The notes beneath the pieces were generated by a model. That model worked only from the letters and a program-made list of their open reading frames with translations. It did no database searches and was not told the DNA's origin. A stretch of DNA of 64,000 bases from Prescottella equi (lineage in GTDB: Bacteria; Actinomycetota; Actinomycetes; Mycobacteriales; Mycobacteriaceae): the NCBI RefSeq assembly GCF_002094305.1, contig NZ_LWTX01000002.1, positions 682,001 to 746,000 on the forward strand, given 5' to 3'. The translations under genes were made by a program, and so were the position numbers. Below, one piece after another: positions 8,710 through 17,608 of the stretch. Position 1 is the stretch's first letter. Each line of letters opens with the position of its first letter.

Positions 8710-10403
8710 CGCAGCACCGCCTTCCGGTAGTTCTCGTCGGACGCGGACAGCCCGGCGTGGGTGCCCTCGGCGACGATGCGGCCGCCGTCCAGGACCACCA
8801 CGCGGTCGGTCACCGACAGCAGGGCGGGGCTGCTGGTGACGAGGATCGTCGAGTGCGCGCGGGTACCGCCGTGCCGGCTGCCGGCGATGCCGTCGGCGAT
8901 CGTGTGTTCGGTGACGGCGTCGACCGCGGTGGTCGGATCGTGCAGCACCATGACGGGAGCTTGCGCCGCGAGCGCCCGGGCGAGCGCGACACGCTGGCGC
9001 TGCCCACCGGACAGGCTCGCGCCCCGGTCGGTCACTTCGTGCTCGAGGCCCGCGGGATGCGCGTCGACGACGTCGACCGCTGCCGACGCCCGCAGCACGT
9101 GCCGCACCGCGTCGTGGTCGGCGTCCGGGGACCCGGCGGTGATGTTGGAGTGGACTGTCCCGGCGAACAGGTCGGTGTGGTGCGGTTCGACCAGCACGGT
9201 ACGGCGTGCGTGCGGCAGCCCCAGATCCACCAGACCGACGCCGCCCACCCGGATCTCGCCTTCGTACCGATCGGGGGGAATCTGTCCGGACAGGACCTCG
9301 GCGAACGCTTCCGCGTCCTCCGGCCGATAGGCCACGACGCCCAGCAGTTCCCCCGGCGCGACGGTGAGGTCGACCTGGGCCAGCGACCGGTAGGACAGCG
9401 CCCGCAGCTCCACGTCGCTCGCGCCCGACGGCTCGGTACCGCCGGCAGGAAGCAGAGGTTCGGCGTCGAGCACCAGCGCCAGCCGGTCCGCCGACGCCCG
9501 CGCGTTCGCGTAGAAGCCGGGGACGCGGGCCAGCATCCCGAGTGGTTCCACGATGAACTGCGACAGTCCGACGACGGTGATCAGCTCGCCGACCGAGATG
9601 CGGCCGTCGAGCGCGAACCAGCCCGCGAACCCGGCGACGGACACTGCGAGCAGAGCGCTGACCGTCATCGACACTCCGACGAACACGCCGGTCGCCTTCG
9701 CGGCGCGCATCGTCGCGGCCAACGCGTCGCGGCTGACGTCGCGGTAGCGCCGCGCCGCCGTCGCCTCCGCCCCGATCCCGCGCAGCGGGCGCAGGCCGCT
9801 CACCAGATCGGTGGCCATCCCGGCCGCGCGTGCGGTGGTCGCCTGCTGCGCCGACGCCCGGCGCGTGATCAGCGGCGCAGCCAACTGCAGCAGACCGAGC
9901 ATGACGGGTGTGCCGACGAGTACCGCCAGACCCAGTGTCACGTCGATCCACAGCAGCGCGATCGCCGACGCCACCATCGCGGTGAGCGCCGCGGCGACGC
10001 GGGGGACGACGTCGAGGATCCAGGCTTCCTTGTCGGCGTCGGACGTCGAGACCGTCAACAGCTCGCCCGCCCGCAGGTCGGTCCGCACGCCGCGGGGGTC
10101 GAGGATGCGGCCCGCGACCTCCACCCGGAGCCGGTGTGCCTCCTGCTGCACGGCCAGCACGATGAAGCGCGCTCCGAACCGCCACGCGGACGTGAGCACG
10201 ACGAAGAGGAGGGCGAGCGCGGACAGCCACACGATCAGGGCTGTGACGTCCCCGGTCTCGACCGCGCGGTCGACGATCACACCGATAGCGATCGGCACCG
10301 CCGTCTCGGCGACCTGGTGCAGGCTGACCAGGGCCGTCCCCGCGAGCAGACGCCCCCGGTTCCGTGCCAGCGTGCGGCGCAGAACCGCGGTACCACCTGC
10401 CAT
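8706..10403 (-). CDS. ABC transporter, fused permease-ATPase, subunit A of a heterodimer (Walker A lost)
   Basis: 565 residues from ATG 10401-10403. It has an N-terminal six-helix exporter-type membrane domain, then an ATPase domain in which the Walker A loop is missing: the position reads GVVAYRPEDAEAF (about 9300-9345). Walker B has DPT in place of DE (VMVLHDPTTAVDA). The signature ASLSGGQRQRVALARAL is intact. It therefore probably supplies the signature motif to the good nucleotide site whose Walker motifs come from the downstream partner. An iron box lies 26 bp upstream. No siderophore-interacting (FAD) domain like that of mycobacterial IrtA is present. Confidence 0.87.
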   Translation of the reverse strand: MAGGTAVLRRTLARNRGRLLAGTALVSLHQVAETAVPIAIGVIVDRAVETGDVTALIVWLSALALLFVVLTSAWRFGARFIVLAVQQEAHRLRVEVAGRILDPRGVRTDLRAGELLTVSTSDADKEAWILDVVPRVAAALTAMVASAIALLWIDVTLGLAVLVGTPVMLGLLQLAAPLITRRASAQQATTARAAGMATDLVSGLRPLRGIGAEATAARRYRDVSRDALAATMRAAKATGVFVGVSMTVSALLAVSVAGFAGWFALDGRISVGELITVVGLSQFIVEPLGMLARVPGFYANARASADRLALVLDAEPLLPAGGTEPSGASDVELRALSYRSLAQVDLTVAPGELLGVVAYRPEDAEAFAEVLSGQIPPDRYEGEIRVGGVGLVDLGLPHARRTVLVEPHHTDLFAGTVHSNITAGSPDADHDAVRHVLRASAAVDVVDAHPAGLEHEVTDRGASLSGGQRQRVALARALAAQAPVMVLHDPTTAVDAVTEHTIADGIAGSRHGGTRAHSTILVTSSPALLSVTDRVVVLDGGRIVAEGTHAGLSASDENYRKAVLR

Positions 10404-10428
10404 CAACCCTCCAGCCCTCGACAACAGC

Positions 10429-10447
10429 GTAGGTAAGTAGACCCTAA
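10429..10447 (-). promoter_or_regulatory. IdeR/DtxR-type iron box upstream of the ABC transporter pair
   Basis: Read on the minus strand, TTAGGGTCTACTTACCTAC matches the iron-box consensus at about 13 of 19 positions. It lies 26 bp upstream of the first ABC subunit start. The match is weaker than the boxes at 458 and 1335, but the position is right. Confidence 0.55.
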
Positions 10448-10538
10448 CCCGGCGGTGAGTGGCGCCGACCGGTGCGGTTCTCATAGAGTCGCACTCAGGA
10501 ACTACCTGCTAGTGAAGCAGCAAGCCGGAAGGAACAAG

Positions 10539-10712
10539 ATGGCCGCGAAGACGACCGCCGAGAACGACATCGCGGACGAGGACCTCGAACCCGTAGCCGA
10601 CGAGACCGCTCGACAGGCTCAGCGCGTCGTCGCCGCTTACGCCACGGATGCCGACGAGTGCCGCATGCTGCTCTCGATGCTCGGCATCGGACCGACCGCC
10701 AAGCTCGACTGA
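10539..10712 (+). CDS. Small conserved actinobacterial protein, Rv3489-like
   Basis: 57 residues from ATG 10539 with GGAAGGAAC upstream. The C-terminal half, ARQAQRVVAAYATDADECRMLLSMLGIGP, is a compact helical motif. Its place directly before otsA matches Rv3489, the small gene before otsA (Rv3490) in M. tuberculosis. It is cytoplasmic, with no signal or membrane segment. Its function is unknown. It may be cotranscribed with otsA, 33 bp downstream. Confidence 0.7.
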   Translation: MAAKTTAENDIADEDLEPVADETARQAQRVVAAYATDADECRMLLSMLGIGPTAKLD

Positions 10713-10745
10713 CGCATCACAACCGAGGAAAGAGTAGGGGTATCC

Positions 10746-12275
10746 GTGGCTGAGCCTTCGGAATTATCGACAAGTTCCGAGGGCGCGACGGGCGGCGACC
10801 AGTCCGGCCCCGTACACGGAGGCTCCGACTTCGTCGTGGTCGCCAATCGCCTGCCGGTCGACCTCGAACGACTTCCCGACGGTACGACCCGCTGGAAGCG
10901 CAGCCCCGGCGGGCTCGTCACCGCCCTCGAACCGATCCTGCGCAGCAACAAGGGTGCGTGGGTGGGCTGGCCCGGCGTCCCCGACGTCGACCTCGAGCCC
11001 ATCGTCGAGGACGGTCTCGACCTCTATCCCGTGCCGCTCAGCGGTCAGGAGGTCGCCGACTACTACGAGGGCTTCTCCAACGCCACTCTGTGGCCGCTGT
11101 ACCACGACGTGATCGTCAAGCCGGAGTACCGACGTGAATGGTGGAACGCCTACGTCGAGGTGAACCGGCGTTTCGCCGAGGCCACCTCGAGGGCCGCCGC
11201 GGAGGGCGCCACCGTCTGGATCCAGGACTACCAGCTGCAGCTGGTGCCGAAGATGCTGCGGATGCTGCGCCCCGATCTCACCATCGGGTTCTTCCTGCAC
11301 ATCCCGTTCCCGCCGGTCGAGCTGTTCATGCAGATGCCGTGGCGGCGCGAGATCGTCGAGGGCCTGCTCGGCGCCGACCTCATCGGATTCCATCTCCCCG
11401 GCGGCGCCCAGAACTTCATGTTCCTGGCCCGCCGCCTCGCCGGCCAGCAGACCTCCCGGGGCACTGTCGGTGTCCGCTCCAAGCTCGGCGTCGTGCAGGT
11501 CGGATTCCGCACCGTCCGCGTCGGCGCCTTCCCGATCTCCATCGATTCCGGCAAGCTCGACGAGCTGTCGCGCCGCAAGTCGATCCGCGACCGCGCCAAG
11601 CAGATTCGCAAGGAACTCGGCAACCCGAAGCACATCATGCTCGGCGTCGACCGGCTCGACTACACCAAGGGCATCGACGTGCGCCTCGACGCGCTGTACG
11701 AGCTCCTCCAGGAGGGACGCATCGATCCCGCCGACACCGTCATGGTGCAGCTGGCAACGCCCAGCCGCGAGCGTGTCGAGAGCTACGTGCAGATGCGCGG
11801 CGCGATCGAGCAGACCGTCAGCCGCATCAACGGCGAGTACGCCGAGGTGGGGCGACCGGTGGTGCACTACATCCACCGCCCCATCGGCCGGGACGAACTG
11901 ATCGCGTTCTTCGTAGCCTCCGACGTCATGCTCGTGACACCACTGCGCGACGGCATGAACCTGGTCGCCAAGGAGTACGTCGCGTGCCGCAGCGACCTCG
12001 GCGGAGCGCTGCTGCTGAGCGAGTTCACCGGCGCCGCAGCCGAACTCCGTCAAGCCTTCCTGTGCAACCCCCACGACCTCGACGACGTCAAGGACAAAAT
12101 GGAGGAAGCACTGAACCAGGACAAGGAGGCCGGTCGACGCCACATGCGCGCCCTGCGCCGCCAGGTCCTCGCGCACGACGTGGACCGCTGGGCCCGCTCG
12201 TTCCTCGACGCACTCTCACAGCAGGGTGTGGCCGGACCGGCACTGCTGCCCGCGGACGGCGAGTACACCGAGTAG
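10746..12275 (+). CDS. otsA: Trehalose-6-phosphate synthase
   Basis: 509 residues from GTG 10746. This is a glycosyltransferase family 20 enzyme, joining (U/A)DP-glucose to glucose-6-phosphate to give trehalose-6-phosphate. Visible landmarks are the N-terminal [11 protein letters not shown], the glucose-6-phosphate site region (WVGWPG), [31 protein letters not shown], the donor-site segment [12 protein letters not shown] and the C-terminal [18 protein letters not shown]. Length is normal for actinobacterial OtsA. Trehalose feeds osmoprotection and trehalose mycolates. The position beside an Rv3489-like gene and convergent to mce4 repeats the mycobacterial order. Confidence 0.95.
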   Translation: MAEPSELSTSSEGATGGDQSGPVHGGSDFVVVANRLPVDLERLPDGTTRWKRSPGGLVTALEPILRSNKGAWVGWPGVPDVDLEPIVEDGLDLYPVPLSGQEVADYYEGFSNATLWPLYHDVIVKPEYRREWWNAYVEVNRRFAEATSRAAAEGATVWIQDYQLQLVPKMLRMLRPDLTIGFFLHIPFPPVELFMQMPWRREIVEGLLGADLIGFHLPGGAQNFMFLARRLAGQQTSRGTVGVRSKLGVVQVGFRTVRVGAFPISIDSGKLDELSRRKSIRDRAKQIRKELGNPKHIMLGVDRLDYTKGIDVRLDALYELLQEGRIDPADTVMVQLATPSRERVESYVQMRGAIEQTVSRINGEYAEVGRPVVHYIHRPIGRDELIAFFVASDVMLVTPLRDGMNLVAKEYVACRSDLGGALLLSEFTGAAAELRQAFLCNPHDLDDVKDKMEEALNQDKEAGRRHMRALRRQVLAHDVDRWARSFLDALSQQGVAGPALLPADGEYTE

Positions 12276-12293
12276 GACCCAGGTACCGACGAC

Positions 12294-12325
12294 AATGGGC
12301 TCCCGCGTTGCGCGGGAGCCCATTT
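12294..12325. terminator. Bidirectional hairpin terminator between otsA and mam4B
   Basis: A perfect 14-bp stem (AATGGGCTCCCGCG and its complement) closes a TTG loop. It sits in the 69-bp gap between two convergent genes. Because the stem begins with AA and ends in TT, a short U-tract follows it in either direction. Confidence 0.85.
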
Positions 12326-12344
12326 CGTTCGGGTCAATCGTTCG

Positions 12345-12917
12345 TCACACCGGGGTCAGTCGTCCGGTGAGCCACCGGTCGCCCTCCTTGTGCATCTCCA
12401 TGCGAACCCGACTGCCTGTGGTCGCGGCGTCCGGCATCTCCTCGCTGCGGGTGATCTGGTTGACGTACAGCAGCACCACCGCGTCGTTCTTCGACGCCGA
12501 CTCGATCGCCCCCGCCTGCACGGTGGCCTCGACGGTGATCTTCTTCTCCTTGGCGCCGGGAGCGATCGTCTCCTTCACCAACTGGTCGTACTCGGCACGG
12601 AAGTCGCCGGTGAGACCGTCACCGGCCGCGGCCAATTGCTGGTCGACATCGTTGAAGTTGTACGACAGCATCGCGGCGGCCTGAGCCGTCGCGGCTTGAA
12701 CCGCGTCGGTCCGTGCCTGCTCGGCAGCACGATCGTTCAGGTAGCCCCAGCCCAACCAACCGACACCGACCAGCAGAGCGGCGATCACCACGCCGGCGAC
12801 GGCCAAGAGTGCCGTCGGCAGCGACTTGTTCGCACGGGTTGGCGAAACCTCGATCGACGGCGTATCCGTCTCGATGCTCATTCCAGGACCCTCGTTCTCG
12901 ACATGCTTCTCGGTCAC
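12345..12917 (-). CDS. mam4B: Mce-associated membrane protein, Mam4B (Rv3492c-like)
   Basis: 190 residues from GTG 12917; its start overlaps the mam4A stop by 4 bp. A single transmembrane helix lies at ~35-58 (LLAVAGVVIAALLVGVGWLGWGYL). After it comes an extracytoplasmic domain of the Mce-associated (VirB8/NTF2-like) type with DAVQAATAQAAAMLSYNF, which is typical of Mas/Mam proteins. Mam proteins stabilise Mce complexes in mycobacteria. It is the last gene of the mce4 operon, and the terminator at 12294-12325 follows. Confidence 0.85.
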   Translation of the reverse strand: MTEKHVENEGPGMSIETDTPSIEVSPTRANKSLPTALLAVAGVVIAALLVGVGWLGWGYLNDRAAEQARTDAVQAATAQAAAMLSYNFNDVDQQLAAAGDGLTGDFRAEYDQLVKETIAPGAKEKKITVEATVQAGAIESASKNDAVVLLYVNQITRSEEMPDAATTGSRVRMEMHKEGDRWLTGRLTPV

Positions 12918-13708
12918 GGCACGAACTCCACCTTCGACGCGGTGAGCGTCCCGTCGTTGTCGGTCACCGTCACTCGCATCCGGAAGTCCCGTGTACCGTT
13001 CTGGGACCCGTCAGGGGTGGTGACGTCAGCACGCGCCGACACGAGAACCTTGGCGGTGTCGTCGCTGTCACTCTCGATTCCACTTGCAACAATTCTGCCG
13101 ACCGTGGTGACACCGGCCTCCTTGACGATGCTGACGAACGGATCCTCCCGGCCATCGAACTCGGCTTTGAATTCGCCGCTCGCGCCCGCAAGGATCTTGG
13201 CGACGTCGTCCTTGGCGGTGTCCGGCTTGATCGTCGTGAGATTGAGGACGGTCTGCTGCGCGGTGGCTGTGAAGGCTTCGCGGCGCGCGTCACGATCGCC
13301 CGCGACGGACCGCTCGTACAGCAGCCAGCCCAGGACGGCGAGCAGCGCAACGATCACCAGGCCGAGCGCAATCGCCGAAGCGAGTGCGCCCCGAGCCCAG
13401 CGAGGTCCAGCCGGCGCCGTGGGGTACCAGTCGTCGGACTCGATTTCCGGCGCCGTTGGGGCAGAAACGGTCTCAGCCTCGACGGCCGACGGGGCCGCAG
13501 ACTCGGTCACCTCGGCGGTCGGGGTCGCGTTCTTTTCCAACGTGATCGTTCCCGCGACACCGGCCCCACGGTCGATAGACGGCAGTTTCGTCACAGATTG
13601 CGAACCATTGCCGCTCGCCGGGCCCGCGCTGCGACTGGCACGCCGACGCGCCGGACGCCTTCTCTCGTCGGCCGTCAGCCCTGCTGACGTGTCATCATCG
13701 TCTGCCAC
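12914..13708 (-). CDS. mam4A: Mce-associated membrane protein, Mam4A (Rv3493c-like)
   Basis: 264 residues from GTG 13708, overlapping the end of mce4F by 34 bp. The N-terminus (~1-125) is long, acidic and low in complexity. One transmembrane helix (ALASAIALGLVIVALLAVLGWLLYE) follows, then a Mas-type periplasmic domain (DARREAFTATAQQTVLNLTTIKPDTAKDDVAKILAGASGEFKAEFD). It should support the Mce4 steroid importer. If the first GTG is not used, a shorter start inside the overlap would drop only disordered residues. Confidence 0.83.
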   Translation of the reverse strand: MADDDDTSAGLTADERRRPARRRASRSAGPASGNGSQSVTKLPSIDRGAGVAGTITLEKNATPTAEVTESAAPSAVEAETVSAPTAPEIESDDWYPTAPAGPRWARGALASAIALGLVIVALLAVLGWLLYERSVAGDRDARREAFTATAQQTVLNLTTIKPDTAKDDVAKILAGASGEFKAEFDGREDPFVSIVKEAGVTTVGRIVASGIESDSDDTAKVLVSARADVTTPDGSQNGTRDFRMRVTVTDNDGTLTASKVEFVP

Positions 13709-15087
13709 GTCGTGTCCTCCCTCGGTGTTCCTCCCGACAACCCCGGCTGCGAGTACAACACGCCGTCGGGCCCGACGTACTTTCCCGTCGTCGGGTCGTA
13801 GGGGCGCGCTGTGGCAGGCACATTCGCGCTCCCTACGCTCGCCGGAGCCGTCGTGTACGAGGGTACAGACGGATCCTGCGGCGGCCCACTCGGCGGGTTG
13901 TTACCCAGCGGAACGTATCCCGCTGCGCTACGGCATTCCACGGGCGATGCCGCACGTCGACCGGGGACCTCCATACAGGGATAGTTGCGCGCCCCTCGGA
14001 CCGTGGTCGGGTCGTCCTGTGCCACCTTGCAGAACAGGTCCGACGGCGTGGGCGGAGTTGTCTTCTCGTTCGGTGCTCGCCACTGGTCTGCGGGAAGGAA
14101 GCCTGTGGTGCAGGGGGGAGGGTCGTTCACCTGCAGCGCGAAGTTCACGATGGCGCCGTCGTCGATCGGCCCCTTCATGGCGATGGTCAGCAACGACGAC
14201 ACCAGCGGCGGGTAGATCACCAGCACCTGTTCGATGCTCTTGTGGTAGATCGTGGAGACCTCGCCGACACTCACCAGGTTGGCAAGCAGCAGTGGCAGCG
14301 TCGGCTTCAGCTCCTGGAACAGTGCGTTGGCCTCGTTCGCCGCACTCGGCGTCTGCGCGAGGATACTTCGAATCTGAGGATCGCTGGTGCGCAACTGGTT
14401 CGAGAACGTCACCAAGTCCTGGGTCCACGACCGGATCGCGTCGCTCGTGACCACCTGCGTGTCGAGGAGACCCTCCGCCTGTTCGATAAGCGTCTTAGTG
14501 GCGTCCGAGTTGGCATTGGCTTCCTGGACGAACAGTCGTGCGGAGTCGATGAGTCGTTGCAAATCCGGCCCGGCCCCGTTGAACGCCTTGAAGGACTCGT
14601 CGACCACCGTGCGTAACTGAGTGTTCGAGATGCTTTGCACGAGAGTGTTCGCCTGGTCGAGCATCGCGCCGACGTCCTGCGGAACGCTCGTGCGGTCAAC
14701 GGGAATCACGTCGCCGTCCGCGAGATACGGCTCCGAGTCGGTACGCGGGATCAGGTCCACGTACTGCTCACCGACTGCTGACACGCTCTTGACGGCCGCA
14801 TCGAGGTCTGCAGGGATGTCGTAGCTGCTGCTGATCGACAGCTTGGCGTCGACCCCGTCCTCGGTGAGCACTACCTCATCGACCTTGCCGATATTGGTGC
14901 CGCGGAACGCAACATTGGCATTCGCATACAGACCGCCACTCGACGACAGCTGCACGGTCACCCGGTTCTGCCCGATACCGAACAGTGCGGGTAGCTGTAC
15001 ATACTGGGTGGCCATCACGACCAGACCGATGACGGTCAGGATCGAGAAGATCACCAGCTGAATACGAACGAACCTCGAGAGCATCAT
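13675..15087 (-). CDS. mce4F: Mce4F, MlaD/Mce-domain substrate-binding subunit
   Basis: 470 residues. A membrane anchor lies at ~7-28 (VRIQLVIFSILTVIGLVVMATQYV). The MCE domain follows (VTVQLSSSGGLYANANVAFRGTNIGKVDEV, ~42-120), then the long helical Mce tail and a Pro-rich C-terminus with RPYDPTTGKYVGPDGVLY, a segment seen in MceF proteins. In mycobacteria and rhodococci, Mce4A-F form a hexameric tube that carries cholesterol across the envelope to the YrbE4 permease. The start overlaps the mce4E stop by 4 bp. Confidence 0.93.
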   Translation of the reverse strand: MMLSRFVRIQLVIFSILTVIGLVVMATQYVQLPALFGIGQNRVTVQLSSSGGLYANANVAFRGTNIGKVDEVVLTEDGVDAKLSISSSYDIPADLDAAVKSVSAVGEQYVDLIPRTDSEPYLADGDVIPVDRTSVPQDVGAMLDQANTLVQSISNTQLRTVVDESFKAFNGAGPDLQRLIDSARLFVQEANANSDATKTLIEQAEGLLDTQVVTSDAIRSWTQDLVTFSNQLRTSDPQIRSILAQTPSAANEANALFQELKPTLPLLLANLVSVGEVSTIYHKSIEQVLVIYPPLVSSLLTIAMKGPIDDGAIVNFALQVNDPPPCTTGFLPADQWRAPNEKTTPPTPSDLFCKVAQDDPTTVRGARNYPCMEVPGRRAASPVECRSAAGYVPLGNNPPSGPPQDPSVPSYTTAPASVGSANVPATARPYDPTTGKYVGPDGVLYSQPGLSGGTPREDTTWQTMMTRQQG

Positions 15088-16307
15088 GGCGTCGGCGCTC
15101 CTAGTTGCGGAAGGCCAGGAATCTGCAGCGACGGAATATCATCCGGCGTCGCAGGCTTGGGCTGGGGCTGGATCAGGTCAGGCTTCTTCGGATCAGGCAC
15201 CTTCAGCGGGTCGTTTGTCTGCCCGGCGGTACCTGCCAAGGTGCCGAGCGCGCCCTCGACTCCCGCAAGTGTCGGGCCCAGCCCCGTCTGGTCGATGAAG
15301 TTGCTGGTCAGCCGCGCGTTTGTCATGTCGATCATCATGTTCAGGTTCGCGTAGTCGCCCTGGAACACCTGATCCATGTGCTTCATCGTGAACGGGAAGG
15401 TCAGCATCATCGACAGCACCTCGGTCAGGTTGTTCCCGGTACCCGCAAGCTGCTCCAGAAGCGGCGACAGTGAAGCCAGGTTCGCCTTCAGGTCGTCACC
15501 GCTCTCGTTGATCACGCGGGTCGCGGTGTCGCTGAAGTTGCCGAGCGCCACGAGTGCATTGGTCAGGTTCTGACGCTGTGCCACCAGCACCTCGAGGGCG
15601 GGCGGGATGCTGTCCAGGGCGCGATTCAAAGTGTCGGTCTGTTGGTTCACCGTGCCGGCAAGTCGGTCGATGCCCTCCATCGCCGAGATGATCTGCGTGC
15701 GTTGATCATCAAGACTACTGACCAGTTGATCCAGTTGCGGAAGCAGATCCCGGACCGAATCCTCACGCCCGCCGAGGGCCGCGTTGAGCTCTCTCGTGAT
15801 GTCGTTGATCTGTGCTAGTCCGCCGCCGTTCAGCACGACGGAGAGCGACGAAAGCGTCTGTTCGGTCGTGGGATATGCACCGGCTCGTTCGAGCGGAATT
15901 ACGTCGCCATCCTTCAGAGTCCCCTGCGGCGCGATTCCGACCGGCGGCGCCAGTTCGAGATGCTGCGAACCGAGGAGGCTCGTCTGCCCGATCTTGGCCG
16001 TCGCGTTGGCCGGCAACTGTACGTCCTTGTTGAGCGAAACCGTTACCAGCGCATGCCAATCCTGGACCTCGATGCCGGTGACCGCGCCGACCGTGACGTC
16101 GTTGACTCGAACCGGCGAGTTCTGCGACATCGTCGTGACGTTCGGCATCTGAATCTGAACGGTGTACGCCCCGTCCCCTTGGCCTTCGGTACCTGGCAGA
16201 GGAACCGAGTTGAGCCCGTTCCACTCGCAGCCCGTGCTGGCCAGGGCGATGGTGAGAGCTATTGCCGAAGTGGCAAGTACACGAGTGGACTTGCGGTTCG
16301 CGGTCAT
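15084..16307 (-). CDS. mce4E: Mce4E lipoprotein (LprN)
   Basis: 407 residues. It has a lipoprotein signal peptide with lipobox ASTGC and lipidated Cys27, the hallmark of the E subunit. The MCE domain (YTVQIQMPNVTTMSQNSPVRVNDVTVGAVTGIE) and the helical tail of the hexameric importer follow. The C-terminus is Pro-rich (DPKKPDLIQPQPKPATPDD). It is translationally coupled to mce4D upstream (4-bp overlap) and mce4F downstream. Confidence 0.93.
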   Translation of the reverse strand: MTANRKSTRVLATSAIALTIALASTGCEWNGLNSVPLPGTEGQGDGAYTVQIQMPNVTTMSQNSPVRVNDVTVGAVTGIEVQDWHALVTVSLNKDVQLPANATAKIGQTSLLGSQHLELAPPVGIAPQGTLKDGDVIPLERAGAYPTTEQTLSSLSVVLNGGGLAQINDITRELNAALGGREDSVRDLLPQLDQLVSSLDDQRTQIISAMEGIDRLAGTVNQQTDTLNRALDSIPPALEVLVAQRQNLTNALVALGNFSDTATRVINESGDDLKANLASLSPLLEQLAGTGNNLTEVLSMMLTFPFTMKHMDQVFQGDYANLNMMIDMTNARLTSNFIDQTGLGPTLAGVEGALGTLAGTAGQTNDPLKVPDPKKPDLIQPQPKPATPDDIPSLQIPGLPQLGAPTP

Positions 16308-17608
16308 CGTCCGCCTCCCGGATTGAGCAATTCTCCCAGACTGTTGGGCACCTGGACCGACGGCATCGTGAAGAGGGGCGCAATCTCGGACGAGGTCGGA
16401 CCTGACGGCGTCCGAGCGGGGACCTGGCCGGCCAGGCTCGGCGGACTGAACTCGAGCTGCTCGGGCAGAGCCCCCTGGGAATCGGCAGGCCGGGTGAGGA
16501 TGCCGGGGTAGTTCGTAGTGATCGAATTGAGGACCGGGCCGAGGAACTGGGCGCAGAGATCCGCCGACCGGTCCGAGTCATTGGTTTCGAGCCCCGCGAT
16601 GAGACCACAGACCATGTTGATCGGGTTCTTCGCATTGCTGGCGGCGAGCACACCGTTCACAGATCCCTGTTTGGGCGTGTAGATGTCCTTGAAGTTCGCC
16701 AAGGCGTTCGGCGCGACGTGCAGAACTTGCTCCAGCTGCGGTCGCTTCTCGACCAGCACCGATGTCGCGTCGGCGAGCCGGCCGACCTGCTCGGTGAGCG
16801 AAGCCCGGTTCTCGGTGACGAAGCGGTTGACGTCCCCGATTGCAACGTCGAGATCCTGCAGCGCGGTGCCGAGTTCATCGCTGGTGTCGGCCAGGAGGGA
16901 CGACACCGACTGCAGTCGTCCGCCGAACTGCACGATCTGCTGGTTACTGGACGACAGCGTGGTGACGAACATCTGCAGATTGCGAATGGTGGCGAACAGG
17001 TCGGTCCGACCGTCAGAGAGGGTCTTCATGGTGTCGGAGAGCTCGCGCAGCGTACTGCGCAGCGCGTCACCGTTCCCGTCGAGATTGTCTCCGACGGTGT
17101 CGATGAAATTGCCCAGCGAACCCTGGTCGGCTCCACCCTGTGGACCGAGGGCGTCCGACAGCTTGGTCAGCTCGGTCTTTATCTCGTCCCACTCCACCGG
17201 GACCGCGGTGCGGTCGAGAGGAATCTCGGCGCCGTCCGCCATCGACTCTCCCCCGGTGTACACCGGGGTGAGCTGCACGAAGCGCGCCGCGACGAGGCTG
17301 GGCGCGATGATAACTGCCTTGGCATCGGCCGGGATGTCCACGGAGCGATCGACATTCATCACCACCGTGGCCCCGGTGCCGCTGGGGTCAATGCTCTCGA
17401 CAGAGCCCACTTTGACGCCGAGCACACGAACGTCGTCGCCGGCATAAAGGCCAGTGGTGGTGGGAAACTGCGCCGTGATAGTCGTTTTGCCGAGACCCGG
17501 GAAGAGATAGATCACCGCTGCCACGAGAACACCCACTACGACGACGGCAGCGCCGCCGATCGTAAGCCACTTCCTTCTGTTACTGGTCTGCTGCTGTTCG
17601 TCGCTCAT
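16304..17608 (-). CDS. mce4D: Mce4D, MlaD/Mce-domain subunit
   Basis: 434 residues from ATG 17606-17608 (MSDEQQQTSNRRKWLTIGG); the reading frame is open further upstream, but that part overlaps mce4C. One N-terminal transmembrane helix (~17-38) is followed by an MCE domain with ITAQFPTTTGLYAGDDVRVLGVKVGSV, then the long amphipathic helical region and a Pro-rich tail. It is part of the steroid importer. It overlaps its neighbours by 4 bp on both sides. Confidence 0.92.
   Translation of the reverse strand: MSDEQQQTSNRRKWLTIGGAAVVVVGVLVAAVIYLFPGLGKTTITAQFPTTTGLYAGDDVRVLGVKVGSVESIDPSGTGATVVMNVDRSVDIPADAKAVIIAPSLVAARFVQLTPVYTGGESMADGAEIPLDRTAVPVEWDEIKTELTKLSDALGPQGGADQGSLGNFIDTVGDNLDGNGDALRSTLRELSDTMKTLSDGRTDLFATIRNLQMFVTTLSSSNQQIVQFGGRLQSVSSLLADTSDELGTALQDLDVAIGDVNRFVTENRASLTEQVGRLADATSVLVEKRPQLEQVLHVAPNALANFKDIYTPKQGSVNGVLAASNAKNPINMVCGLIAGLETNDSDRSADLCAQFLGPVLNSITTNYPGILTRPADSQGALPEQLEFSPPSLAGQVPARTPSGPTSSEIAPLFTMPSVQVPNSLGELLNPGGGR

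Noticed and set aside
6634-8730. 698-residue plus-strand open frame
   Set aside because: Low-complexity shadow, rich in His, Arg and Asp, of the ABC transporter gene on the other strand.
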